The notes under the pieces are model-generated. The model saw only the letters and a program-made list of their open reading frames with translations. It was not told the origin of the DNA and searched no databases. A stretch of DNA of 64,000 nucleotides from an uncultured Oscillibacter sp. (GTDB lineage: Bacteria > Bacillota > Clostridia > Oscillospirales > Oscillospiraceae). Position numbers and translations under genes: made by a program. The stretch lies in assembly GCA_905200545.1 (NCBI GenBank), contig CAJKKQ010000008.1, forward strand, positions 1 through 64,000. Reading direction: 5' to 3'. Positions 48,396 through 56,627 of this stretch are shown piece by piece; positions within the stretch are counted from its first letter, which is position 1, and each line of letters starts with the position of its first letter.

Positions 48396-51176
48396 TTACT
48401 CCTCCCCCATGCTCTGATGAGAGACAACGTGATACGTTTTGCCGCCCACCTTCCGCAGCGTCAGCACATCCGTGCCGGAAGGGGACTCCTCGTTATAGAG
48501 CCACAGCAGATCGCCCTCCCGGTATCCCCAGGTACAGTTAAATATCCCGGGGCCGAAATCCGAGGTGTAATTGTAGTAGGCATCATACTCCGGCAGATAG
48601 GCCACGGCGGAGGTATCCAGATCCTCTGTGGTGATTCCGGCATACTCCTTCAGGATCAAATCCACCTGCCGACGGGGGTACTTATGGACGGGTACCGGCA
48701 TGTCATCCAGGGATTCCACCTCCGAAAAGGGCCAGTTCTCCTCCTTCCTGAGGGCCTGGAACTCCGTCTCGCCGGTCTTGCTGCCGTCCCCCGGGAAGTA
48801 GCGCATGAATTCCTCGAAATCCAGCTGTGTCACGTCATCATAGTAGGAGGTCAAAAAGCAGCTGACGGGATTGACCCCGATGGGGTTTTCCTGTTCGTCC
48901 AGTACAATGGGTTCCAGGTATTCGTTGAACCAGGCCACCTCCTGGTCGCTCAGCAGCTCCGCGCCGTTCCGGATCGCCTGAGCTCTGTGGATAAAGGCCC
49001 GCACGTTCTCCCGGCGGATGTCGATACGATCCTCCTCTGTAGTCAGGTAGATGTACATGGGCTCCTCCTTCGGACCGGCGCCGCCGATGCTGAGGGAGAA
49101 GGTCTCGTCAATGGGATAGATCCGGATATAGAGCCCGGAACCGGTCTCGATGCAGTCATAGGCTTCAAAGTCCGCCCAGGACAGCTCCTCCCCTTTTCTC
49201 CCAGCCAGATCCTGTACGTCCTCCAGAGTCAGCCGGGGCTTGACATCCGCACCGATACGGTCGTCCAGAGCGAAGCTCTCCGCCATCAGTTCCAGCGTCC
49301 GGGGCTCCATGGCAATGTAGGGGTAATCTGTGATGCGTCCGGAGTCATAGTCGGTGGTCACCCGCAGGCAGCCGTCGTCAGTCTCGTAGAGCCGGACGCG
49401 GATGTTCCCGTCGGGATACCTCCACGTCAGTTTTGTACCGTCTTCCGCAACGAAGCCCTGGTTCTCCAGAGCGGACTGCTGATCGGTCAGAGCCGTGTCC
49501 AACCGCTCCACCATCAGCGTGGAACCGGTTCCGTAACCGGAAACCCACTGCCACTGGTTTTCCGGATCCTCTGTCACGGCGCGTCCCCAGGCCGACACGG
49601 GAATATAGAGGTACCAGCCGTCCCCGTCAAAACGGTGGACCGGGAAATTCCCCAGGCTCCCTCCCTCCGGAACCTCCACCCGGTCGATCCAGTCCTCCAC
49701 GTAGAGGGGCAGATCCAGGCCATATTCCGTCACATACCAGTCGTAGAGGGCCTCCTCACAGCTGTTGTGGTAGCCGTAGAAGTCCGTGTGTTCCGGGGCG
49801 GTTTTCTTCCAGAGGATTTCGTAGCGGCCGTTGTCGCTGCGGCAGAGCACCACCAGCAGATCAGTCTGGTCGAAGTTACAGAATCCGTCCTCCGTCACGC
49901 CTCCGCCGCCGGCGATAAAGATTTCATGATTTTGGGCATTGGTGGGCTTGACCTCCCAGGAAAATTCCCACGCCTCCAGCCTGCCCTCCGGTGCCATACC
50001 TTCCAGCGACCCCAGAAACGTCACCTTCCCCCGGGCATCCTCCACCGTGTCCGTGACGGTCTGGCGGGTGTATGCACCGTCCTCACCGGCAATGGCATAG
50101 GTGATGCTGTTGCCATCCAGAATCTCCTGGACGCGGGCCTGGGCATAGTCCTCCATGCTGGCGTACTGCCCAGTCCGGTCATTGTCCGGATGGCCTGTGG
50201 GGTTCATGGCGCAGGCGGCGATGACTGCCGCGCAGGCTGCCCCGCCCGCCAGCACCGCCCACAACCGGGGCCGCCGCCAGGCCAGCACGTTTTTTACCCG
50301 GTCCCGGGGATCCCCCTCGCCGAAGGCCAGGGGCGCCCCGGCAATGATCCGCCTCCCAGTGGAAAGGCTCAGAAGGGACGCGGAGTAGTCTGCCCGGACA
50401 TCCTCCCCCAGCTTCTTCATCACCGCCTCGTCACAGCTCATCTCCATATCCTTGCCCAGCAGCGTAAAGGCCAGCCACACCAGAGGATTGAACCAGTGGA
50501 TGCAAAGGGCCAGAAATGCCACCAGCTTCACCACATGATCCATCCGCCGGATGTGATGGCGCTCATGGAGCAGGATGTACCCCCGCTCCCGTTCCGGCAA
50601 GGCGGAGGGCAGATAGATTTTGGCCCGCACCAGTCCCAGCACAAAGGGGGTATCGATATGGTCAGCCAGATACACCTGCTTCTCCAAAGGCACCGCTCCT
50701 ACCAGACGGCGGCGCAGCCGGATCAGGGACACCACGCCGTAACCTGCCAGCGCAGCCACACCCATTAACCAAACGATCGTGGCAATGGCCATAGGGGCCT
50801 CCAGGGGGTCAGCCACCGTCTGCTTCTCTCCCTGGGGCAGGGCACCGGTGATGGCCTCGCCCACCCCGGGAAGCGGCAGTTCCACCGCGGGTGTGGGATT
50901 GTGAACCACGTCCCGGGGCACGTAAGACACCGCGCTGGTGTGGTCGGTGACGGCTTCCAGGGGCGGATCTACCACCTGCAGCAGGGAGAATTCTGCCGTC
51001 AGCGACACCGGACACAGCAGCCGGAACAGCACCACCAACCACAGCGCATAGGAGAGGATTTTCGGTGCCTTCCGCAAAAGCAGGCGCATCAGCAGCACGA
51101 AGAGGATCACGACACCGGCGGTGAGGCTCATGTTCAGGATGACAGGCAGACATTCATAGGAAATGAAATTTCCCAT
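48396..51176 (-). CDS. BlaR1/MecR1-like M56 metallopeptidase with large extracytoplasmic domain
   Basis: A 926-residue membrane protein. Residues 1-300 are an M56 peptidase: three hydrophobic segments, zinc motif HERHH (~207-211) in ILLHERHHIRRMDHVVKL, LCIHWFNPLVWLA and MEMSCDEAVMKKLG with the third ligand region. A fourth segment (~305-325) precedes about 600 outside residues rich in Tyr/Asp/Trp. These do not show the SxxK penicillin-binding motifs I would expect in true BlaR1, so another envelope signal is likely. It is 3 bases downstream of a BlaI-type repressor, its presumed target. GGGAGGGG precedes ATG 51176. Confidence 0.88.
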   Translation of the reverse strand: MGNFISYECLPVILNMSLTAGVVILFVLLMRLLLRKAPKILSYALWLVVLFRLLCPVSLTAEFSLLQVVDPPLEAVTDHTSAVSYVPRDVVHNPTPAVELPLPGVGEAITGALPQGEKQTVADPLEAPMAIATIVWLMGVAALAGYGVVSLIRLRRRLVGAVPLEKQVYLADHIDTPFVLGLVRAKIYLPSALPERERGYILLHERHHIRRMDHVVKLVAFLALCIHWFNPLVWLAFTLLGKDMEMSCDEAVMKKLGEDVRADYSASLLSLSTGRRIIAGAPLAFGEGDPRDRVKNVLAWRRPRLWAVLAGGAACAAVIAACAMNPTGHPDNDRTGQYASMEDYAQARVQEILDGNSITYAIAGEDGAYTRQTVTDTVEDARGKVTFLGSLEGMAPEGRLEAWEFSWEVKPTNAQNHEIFIAGGGGVTEDGFCNFDQTDLLVVLCRSDNGRYEILWKKTAPEHTDFYGYHNSCEEALYDWYVTEYGLDLPLYVEDWIDRVEVPEGGSLGNFPVHRFDGDGWYLYIPVSAWGRAVTEDPENQWQWVSGYGTGSTLMVERLDTALTDQQSALENQGFVAEDGTKLTWRYPDGNIRVRLYETDDGCLRVTTDYDSGRITDYPYIAMEPRTLELMAESFALDDRIGADVKPRLTLEDVQDLAGRKGEELSWADFEAYDCIETGSGLYIRIYPIDETFSLSIGGAGPKEEPMYIYLTTEEDRIDIRRENVRAFIHRAQAIRNGAELLSDQEVAWFNEYLEPIVLDEQENPIGVNPVSCFLTSYYDDVTQLDFEEFMRYFPGDGSKTGETEFQALRKEENWPFSEVESLDDMPVPVHKYPRRQVDLILKEYAGITTEDLDTSAVAYLPEYDAYYNYTSDFGPGIFNCTWGYREGDLLWLYNEESPSGTDVLTLRKVGGKTYHVVSHQSMGEE

Positions 51177-51179
51177 AGC

Positions 51180-51542
51180 TCACCCCTCCCTGCTCTCATC
51201 GATCAGCTTCTGCAGCTGGCGGATCTCCTCCCGGGTCAGTTTTTTCCGGCTGGTGAAGGCCGCTAGAAACGCTGGCAGAGAGCCGTCAAAGGTCTCCTCC
51301 ACAAAGCGCTCACTCTGCCTGGCGTGGAATTCCTCCCGGGAAACCGCAGCAGTGACGGTGCCGCCGTCATTGCGGAACAGTCCCCGGTCACAGAGCTTTT
51401 TCAGCACGGTGTATGTGGTGGATTTTTTCCACGTCAGCTCCTCCTGACACAGCTTCACCAGCTCTCCGGAGGTCAGGGGCTCGTGCGCCCAGATCAGATC
51501 CGCGAACCGGCTTTCGATAACACCCAGCTTCGTATCGTCCAT
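51180..51542 (-). CDS. BlaI/MecI-family repressor
   Basis: A 120-residue winged-helix repressor: KLGVIESRFADLIWAHEPLTSGELVKLCQEELTWKKSTTYTVLKKLCDRGLFRND, the PenR/BlaI DNA-binding domain, with a C-terminal dimerisation helix (LTREEIRQLQKLIDES). AAGGAGG precedes ATG 51542. It is followed by the M56 sensor gene; in the BlaI-BlaR1 paradigm the sensor triggers its cleavage. Two operator-like repeats lie 15-66 bases upstream, so it probably represses its own operon. Confidence 0.94.
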   Translation of the reverse strand: MDDTKLGVIESRFADLIWAHEPLTSGELVKLCQEELTWKKSTTYTVLKKLCDRGLFRNDGGTVTAAVSREEFHARQSERFVEETFDGSLPAFLAAFTSRKKLTREEIRQLQKLIDESREG

Positions 51543-51556
51543 AGGGGCCTCCTTTT

Positions 51557-51575
51557 GGTCTATTTATTATAGACC
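51557..51575. promoter_or_regulatory. BlaI-type operator O1
   Basis: GGTCTATTTATTATAGACC, arms GGTCTA/TAGACC, between promoter and start codon of the repressor gene. Confidence 0.6.
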
Positions 51576-51589
51576 CTCTTTCTGTTTTC

Positions 51590-51619
51590 AGTCTATCATA
51601 AATAAACCAAGCCTGTCAA
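51590..51619 (-). promoter_or_regulatory. Promoter with overlapping operator O2
   Basis: On the minus strand TTGACA (51614-51619), 18 bases, TAGACT (51590-51595). AGTCTATCATAAATAAACC (51590-51608) is an imperfect copy of O1, so repressor bound there would cover the -10 and spacer. Confidence 0.6.
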
Positions 51620-51673
51620 GCGCAGCGGAAGCTGCGGTGGGATCTATGGGGATGAGAGGGGCAAAACAAGGGG

Positions 51674-51712
51674 GCGCACCGGGCGGAAGGCTGCACCTCC
51701 CTGCCGGTGCGC
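51674..51712 (-). terminator. Possible terminator downstream of the glycosyltransferase gene
   Basis: GCGCACCGG (51674-51682) pairs with CCGGTGCGC (51704-51712) with a 21-base loop; on the minus strand a CCCTTGTTTT tail follows. It lies about 240 bases beyond the stop at 51955. The stretch 51713-51954 shows no gene. Confidence 0.35.
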
Positions 51713-51954
51713 TGTGATCGTTCCTATCTGCCAGGGTCCAAGAATTGCCTTCCCCCGCTCCTGCCGCAGCCCATCCACACAGGGGAGCGCAGCACCCAGG
51801 CGCGCAACGCCGGGATCAGCCCCGGCTCCGCTTCCCCCTGCGTTTTCCCTGTCTGACGCCGCATGAGCCATTTGGTCAAAGGGCTCCCGTTATCCCGGGA
51901 CACAAGCAGCAGGACAGCGGCACAGGAGATCCTACTGCTCCGCTCTTTCCCAGA

Positions 51955-53244
51955 TCACGCCCACCCCGTCAGCAGGGGCATCAGCTGGTTTCGGCAGATC
52001 CATGTTCCGTTATACCGGGTACGCGTCCGGGTCTTGGCCCACAGGCTACGATCTTCCCGCATCAGGTTCACGATAGCCTCTCCGTGTTCTTCATAGTAAG
52101 CCTGTTCCGACGGGACATACTTCTCATGTGTATCATAGCCGAAATTCCGCCCGTCCCACCGCATGAAATAAGCGCCCAACCGGTCTCCCAGTTCCTTCAG
52201 AGCAGGGACCGCCTCATTGAGCACCAGAAAATTTCCCCGGCTGGCAGCCTCCAGCACCGTCAATCCAAAGGACTCGGAGTAAGAGGGGCACAAAAACAGG
52301 TTGGAAAGTCCGAACAAATCAAACACGCCCTGCCGGGGGAACCCCTGCTCATACCCCAGATCGGAGGTAAACACCAGATCCCCCTCCTCCAGTCCGAACT
52401 TGCGTCCTTCCATTCGAATGGTCCTCTTGTAGATATTGCTGGGTATATCCGCACAGGGGAAGTCGCAGAATACGACTTTGGTGCACTGCTCCGTTTTATG
52501 CTCAATGGCTCCCGCCAACGCGGCCACCTTGTCAAACCGCTTGCCGGGGGTAAGCCGTCCGGGATAGACCACCAGGAGATCCGCGCTCAGCAGATCCACA
52601 CTCTCTGCCACCCGCTGTACGTCCTGACTCAGAGTTTCCAGCAGCGGCAAGCTGTTATACACCACCGCGCAGTTGCCCTGGGGCACGTCATACTGCCGGG
52701 CCAGAGCCTCGATCCCCGAGTAGGTGGGATAGACAAAACGCGTGTTGGGCATGGGCGTAAACCGGGCGGAGAAGGGCTCTTCCAGCTTCTGCGGACGGTT
52801 TGCCGGCAGAGAGTGGGTAAAGGCCAGGAACCGCACTTGGGGCAAGGACTTCTGCGCCTTGCGAATGGCCACATTGTGAACCAGATGCCAACCCTGATAG
52901 AGAATGTCGTGCATGATACACACATCTACATCCTGAAGATGCCGAACATAATCCCCGGCGATCTGCTCTGCTTCCTCATAAAACCCCGCATGCACAGTCC
53001 CAGCAGGGGCAGAGTAGTCATGCCACACAATCGGCATTCCGTTGCAGGTATTGGTGATCTTCACCCACTCCAGTCGCGGATCCAGGAAAACGCCCCAGCG
53101 CTCCTCATCCGGGCAAGTCTCACACACCAGGATTTTCAGCTCCACCTGGGCTTCCAGCAGCATCCTGATCTGATCCGCCACCACATTCACCAAGGAATAC
53201 GTGGTAGACAGGCCGGAAAACATCGTCAAAATGGCAACCTTCAT
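51955..53244 (-). CDS. GT4-family glycosyltransferase
   Basis: A 429-residue cytosolic glycosyltransferase of the GT-B fold. The N-terminal acceptor domain begins MKVAILTMFSGLSTTYSLVNVVADQI; the C-terminal donor domain has VVYPGRLTPGKRFDKVAALAGAI and the E-x7-E motif region SESFGLTVLEAASRGNFLVLNE. No membrane segment or signal. GAGGGGG precedes ATG 53244. It follows, across a hairpin, the gene for a Thr/Ser-repeat surface-type protein, so O-glycosylation of that linker is an attractive guess. Synthesis of another surface glycan is the alternative. Confidence 0.88.
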   Translation of the reverse strand: MKVAILTMFSGLSTTYSLVNVVADQIRMLLEAQVELKILVCETCPDEERWGVFLDPRLEWVKITNTCNGMPIVWHDYSAPAGTVHAGFYEEAEQIAGDYVRHLQDVDVCIMHDILYQGWHLVHNVAIRKAQKSLPQVRFLAFTHSLPANRPQKLEEPFSARFTPMPNTRFVYPTYSGIEALARQYDVPQGNCAVVYNSLPLLETLSQDVQRVAESVDLLSADLLVVYPGRLTPGKRFDKVAALAGAIEHKTEQCTKVVFCDFPCADIPSNIYKRTIRMEGRKFGLEEGDLVFTSDLGYEQGFPRQGVFDLFGLSNLFLCPSYSESFGLTVLEAASRGNFLVLNEAVPALKELGDRLGAYFMRWDGRNFGYDTHEKYVPSEQAYYEEHGEAIVNLMREDRSLWAKTRTRTRYNGTWICRNQLMPLLTGWA

Positions 53245-53279
53245 ATCAGTTCCCCCTCACTTTCCTGATCTTCAAGCAG

Positions 53280-53307
53280 GGAGCGCGGCGGGATCCCGCC
53301 GCGCTCC
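53280..53307. other. Perfect GC-rich palindrome between surface-protein and glycosyltransferase genes
   Basis: GGAGCGCGGCGGGA and its exact complement, 28 bp without loop. No T-run on either strand. It lies just after the stop at 53315 and probably forms a 3'-end hairpin with partial read-through into the glycosyltransferase gene. Confidence 0.55.
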
Positions 53308-53314
53308 TCCCGTC

Positions 53315-54586
53315 TTATGGTTCTTGCTCGTCGCAAATGCACGCCTTAAAGAGCGCAATCTTATCGGCGAGGATCATTTCCAGGTTGGAAACGGTGTTGA
53401 CCATGGACTCCACAGACCGGTTGGTTTGCAGGATGGTCTCCACAGGCAGTCGGTCAAAGGAGAGGATCTTCTGAACCTTTTCCCCCTCGGCATTGAGAAT
53501 GTGCGAGAGAGCTGCCTGCTGCAGAGCAACAGAGGTGAGCAGATCCGTAATGGCCTGGCTGCGGGGCACCGGGGCCTGGGTGGTGGTGGTAGAAGTCGTC
53601 GTGGTGGATGTGGTGGGGGTCGTTGTTGTGGTCGTCGTAGTGGTCGTGGTGGTGCTGGTGGTCGTTGTCGTAGTGCTGGTGGTCGTCGTAGTGCTGGTGG
53701 TGGTACTGGTGGTCGATGTGGTGGATGTGGTAGTGCTGGTAGTGCTGGTGGTCGATGTGGTCAGCAGACAGCCCATGGCCTCCGGCAGCTCTCCAATGAA
53801 CAGCTCATTGTGGCTTTCGGCATTGCCCGTATAACTGTCAAAGATGATATTGCCGTTGATCTGGCTGAATGTGGTGTTGGCCGCAGCAAAGGGAGCCAAC
53901 ACGGAACCGTAAATGGCGGTGGTGCTGTTTGACCAGGTCAGAGCCTGGGGGAAATTCCACAGGATCCGCCGTGCATTTTCCCGGGTAGCACCCGTTCCGT
54001 TGCGGAAGATCTGATAACTGCCGTACGCAATGGCAGAGCCCTCCACGTTGATGAGGATGGTAGCCCCCAGCGGCGCAATGATATTGATGCCGTTGAGCTG
54101 TGCCAGGGAGATGCCGGTACCATAGAGGTTACCGCTGTCCATGGTAAAGACATTCAGGATCTCATCGGTACCAGTCAGATTCAGCTGTCCATAGATCACT
54201 TCACCAGTGCCGTTGGGCACCAGCGTGCTCCAGAAAGCGGAGGCACATTTCAGATACTGCTCCGCCGCCGCAAAGCCAATGGGAGATCCCACGATAAACT
54301 GGCCGTTGGGGTTTCCCATGGTATAGTTGATCACATTGCTGGCGGGATTTACCACCGTATTGCCGCAGGCGTTGGAACCTGCGGTGACGTTGACGTCTCC
54401 GCCTACCACAAAGGACGGATCGGTATTGACCGGAGGCAGCGGGATGATACCGGCGCCGACGCCGTAGTTGCTCAGGGTGGCATTGCCCCCCACGGCCACT
54501 CGGCCCTCCGCATCGGTATTGCCCATGGTCAGATTCCCGAAAACAAATACATTATAATCATTGGCAAGGCCCAAATTGATTGCCAT
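53315..54586 (-). CDS. Choice-of-anchor-A-like protein with Thr/Ser repeat linker and C-terminal module
   Basis: A 423-residue protein with three parts. Residues 1-270 look like a choice-of-anchor-A/collagen-binding-like beta domain (NLGLANDYNVFVFGNLTMGNTDAEGRVAVGGNATLSNYGVG; INVEGSAIAYGSYQIF; AIYGSVLAPFAAANTTFSQINGNIIF). Residues about 277-335 are almost only Thr and Ser (STTSTTTS units). Residues about 340-423 match the neighbouring 96-residue protein. No signal peptide or sorting motif is seen, as in spore-coat or exosporium proteins. Start ATG 54586 with AGGAGG seven bases before it; the longer frame crosses a terminator. The linker DNA is low-complexity and may vary in length. Confidence 0.8.
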   Translation of the reverse strand: MAINLGLANDYNVFVFGNLTMGNTDAEGRVAVGGNATLSNYGVGAGIIPLPPVNTDPSFVVGGDVNVTAGSNACGNTVVNPASNVINYTMGNPNGQFIVGSPIGFAAAEQYLKCASAFWSTLVPNGTGEVIYGQLNLTGTDEILNVFTMDSGNLYGTGISLAQLNGINIIAPLGATILINVEGSAIAYGSYQIFRNGTGATRENARRILWNFPQALTWSNSTTAIYGSVLAPFAAANTTFSQINGNIIFDSYTGNAESHNELFIGELPEAMGCLLTTSTTSTTSTTTSTTSTTSTTTSTTTTTSTTTTTTSTTTTTTTTTTTTPTTSTTTTSTTTTQAPVPRSQAITDLLTSVALQQAALSHILNAEGEKVQKILSFDRLPVETILQTNRSVESMVNTVSNLEMILADKIALFKACICDEQEP

Positions 54587-54692
54587 AGTCAATCCTCCTG
54601 TAGGAATTACACCAGCCTGGACGGATTGTTTCCAGGGGGGAGCCAGTCGAAACTGCTCCGAACTCATATTATGCGGCATTGACGAAGCCGTG

Positions 54693-54727
54693 AAAAAGGG
54701 CGGGGTCTCCTGTGGGAGACCCCGCCC
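54693..54727 (-). terminator. Terminator of the small module gene
   Basis: GGGCGGGGTCTCC (54698-54710) pairs with GGAGACCCCGCCC (54715-54727); on the minus strand TTTTTCA follows. It ends the gene that stops at 54737. Confidence 0.85.
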
Positions 54728-54736
54728 GGTCGTTCA

Positions 54737-55027
54737 TTATCCCTGGGGGGAAGCAGGCTGACACAGGCAGCCGTCAAAATTGGACAGTTTGGACTGGAGA
54801 ATCATTTCCAGCCGGGACACCGCATTGACCATAGACTCCACAGATTTATTGGTAGCCAGCAGCACTTCCGGCGTCACGTCGGGAAGCGCCACCATCTTCT
54901 GGATTTTTTCACCCTCTGCATTGAGGATGTGAGACAGGGCGGTCTCCTCCAAAGCCACCGACTGAATGAGATCAGTGATCGCCTGGTCTCTGGTCGTGGA
55001 ACTGGCGGTAATCACAGGCATACCCAT
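54737..55027 (-). CDS. Small protein identical in fold to the C-terminal module of its neighbour
   Basis: A 96-residue protein: short Ser/Thr N-terminus (MGMPVITASSTTR), then QAITDLIQSVALEETALSHILNAEGEKIQK and SVESMVNAVSRLEMILQSKLSNFDGCLC. By eye about 46 of 75 aligned residues equal the end of the neighbouring Thr/Ser-linker protein, including both Cys of the C-x-C end. The SVALEETALSHILNAEGEKIQ type of helix is, as I recall, found in Firmicute surface/spore-coat proteins, but I cannot name the family. AAGGAG lies about 11 bases before ATG 55027. It may form the assembly partner of the larger protein. Confidence 0.75.
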   Translation of the reverse strand: MGMPVITASSTTRDQAITDLIQSVALEETALSHILNAEGEKIQKMVALPDVTPEVLLATNKSVESMVNAVSRLEMILQSKLSNFDGCLCQPASPQG

Positions 55028-55075
55028 AGTAAGTTGTTCTCCTTTTTGCTGTATTGAGCCTTGGCTCTTGCCATC

Positions 55076-55352
55076 CTATGCAGCTTTGGATCCGATGATA
55101 CCGGAATATTTCCGGAGCAGCACGTCCAGCTCCACCTCGTCTTCACAAATGCCGCGCACCAGGATATACGCGGGCAGCTGTCCCGGAAGCCGTATTCCGC
55201 GCCTCCCCAGACGCGGCCTCTCCGGAATGACAGCGGAGCCTGCCCCCGGGCCGCCGGGGATAACAGAATCGGTCTGCTGCAGATGCGCTTTGGAGGGAGA
55301 ATCCGCCCTCGACGCATCCGCGGGGGCAGAACGGAAGCCGTCCCTTTCTCTC
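55076..55352 (-). pseudogene. Possible small gene or gene remnant, start unresolved
   Basis: An open frame ending TAG 55076 reads, at its end, LPAYILVRGICEDEVELDVLLRKYS, which looks like genuine protein, but no ATG, GTG or TTG with a ribosome site opens it outside the kinase gene, and the upstream part is low-complexity Arg/Pro/Gly. It could be the C-terminus of a frameshifted gene or a small gene with an unusual start. If neither, the 325 bases between 55028 and 55352 hold no gene. Confidence 0.3.
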
Positions 55353-56624
55353 CTAGACCGGGATACAGACCAGCAGTTCAAACCGCCCGGAAGCAGCGTC
55401 CGCTTCCAAGGTACCGCCATAGCGGAAAGCCACCTCCCGCATGCCGGGAAGCCCCAGGCCATGGGCGGTCTTGTCCGCCTTGGTGGTGCTCAGATCCGCT
55501 GGTACGGATCCGGCCAGGGCATTTTCCACCCGCAGCATGAAAAGACCCTTCTGGATCCTGCACCGGACAGTGACAGTCTTGTCTTCCGCCTGCACTGCCG
55601 CCTCCATGGCATTATCCAGCGCGTTGCCCAGCAGTGCGCACAGATCCGTGTCCGAGAGCGGCAGGGTTTCCGGCAGGGATACGGCAAAGTCCGGGGTGAG
55701 GCCCGCCTGGCGCATGGCCTCCGCCTTAGCGGTCAGGACGGCATTGGCAGTGTCGTTGCCGCAGATCCGCCGGACACCCTGCAGGGCCTGGGAGCCGGTG
55801 AGCGCCTCCAGATAAGAGAGGGCCCCGGCCGTGTCCCCCTGCTCCAATCTTCCCTGTACTACCGTCAGATGATTGCGCAGATCATGACGCAGCGTCTGAA
55901 CCTGCTGCTCCTGCTGCCGCAATCCCTGATAGTAGACTTCCCGCAAGGACGCCAGGCGGCTGGACTGCTCCAACCTCTCATGATCCGAGAGCACCAGCAC
56001 CGCCCGCAGCAGCATGACGGAGGTCAGCAGCACAAAGGGCAGCACCACCAGCCCCAGGTTCATGGCCTGGGCATACGCCGCCGGGGAATCATATTTCGTG
56101 TATGTCAGCAGTACCACTGCCGCCAAAGCGCAAAAGGGCATGACGGAAAGGCCCAGCATCAGCCTCCAAAGCCGGGGTGAAAGGTTCACCGGCTCCGGCG
56201 GCAGACGGCGGCGCAGAAGGAGGTACAGTCCCCCAAACACGATGGGCCGGGCCAGCCGGGTCAGGACGTCATAGTTGTCCAGATTTCCCAGGTAGGTATC
56301 CAGCAGGGCGCACACCGACATCACCAGGCAGAAAACAATCAGGCACATGGTGAGCCTGCCCACCCGGTCGCCCCGGGTGCACAGGAAGAACACCGCCAGG
56401 AAGACCGGCAGGGTATAGAGCAGATTGGGATCCCCCACCCAGATCACCATGCCGCTGCTGCCTGCTAACAGAAGCAGCAGAAGGGCCCGCCACCACCATT
56501 TCTTTCTCACGAAAAGGAAGGGCGCCGACAACCGGTAGAGGACATATCCGTTGAACAGGGTCAAAACATACCAGAGCCCGCCCCGCAGCAGATACTGCAG
56601 AAATTCCAGGAACCGCTCCCCCAT
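55353..56624 (-). CDS. GHKL-family sensor histidine kinase (AgrC-like)
   Basis: A 423-residue kinase with six N-terminal hydrophobic segments (about 1-195), a dimerisation helix with phospho-acceptor His in TLRHDLRNHLTVVQGRLEQGD (~243) and a GHKL ATPase (LLGNALDNAMEAAV N-box; TAHGLGLPGMREVAFRYGG G-box). It is encoded 3 bases after its LytTR response regulator. Six membrane segments and no large outside domain are typical of kinases sensing peptides. No autoinducer peptide gene or AgrB is seen next to it. Confidence 0.92.
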   Translation of the reverse strand: MGERFLEFLQYLLRGGLWYVLTLFNGYVLYRLSAPFLFVRKKWWWRALLLLLLAGSSGMVIWVGDPNLLYTLPVFLAVFFLCTRGDRVGRLTMCLIVFCLVMSVCALLDTYLGNLDNYDVLTRLARPIVFGGLYLLLRRRLPPEPVNLSPRLWRLMLGLSVMPFCALAAVVLLTYTKYDSPAAYAQAMNLGLVVLPFVLLTSVMLLRAVLVLSDHERLEQSSRLASLREVYYQGLRQQEQQVQTLRHDLRNHLTVVQGRLEQGDTAGALSYLEALTGSQALQGVRRICGNDTANAVLTAKAEAMRQAGLTPDFAVSLPETLPLSDTDLCALLGNALDNAMEAAVQAEDKTVTVRCRIQKGLFMLRVENALAGSVPADLSTTKADKTAHGLGLPGMREVAFRYGGTLEADAASGRFELLVCIPV

Positions 56625-56627
56625 GGC

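Noticed and set aside
48000..50768. A 922-codon open frame antisense to the M56 sensor gene
   Set aside because: Pro/Gly/His/Arg-rich shadow without motifs; the opposite frame has the zinc motif and membrane segments.
53493..53834. Valine-only low-complexity frame opposite the Thr/Ser linker
   Set aside because: It is the reverse complement of Thr codons (GTN) and not a gene.
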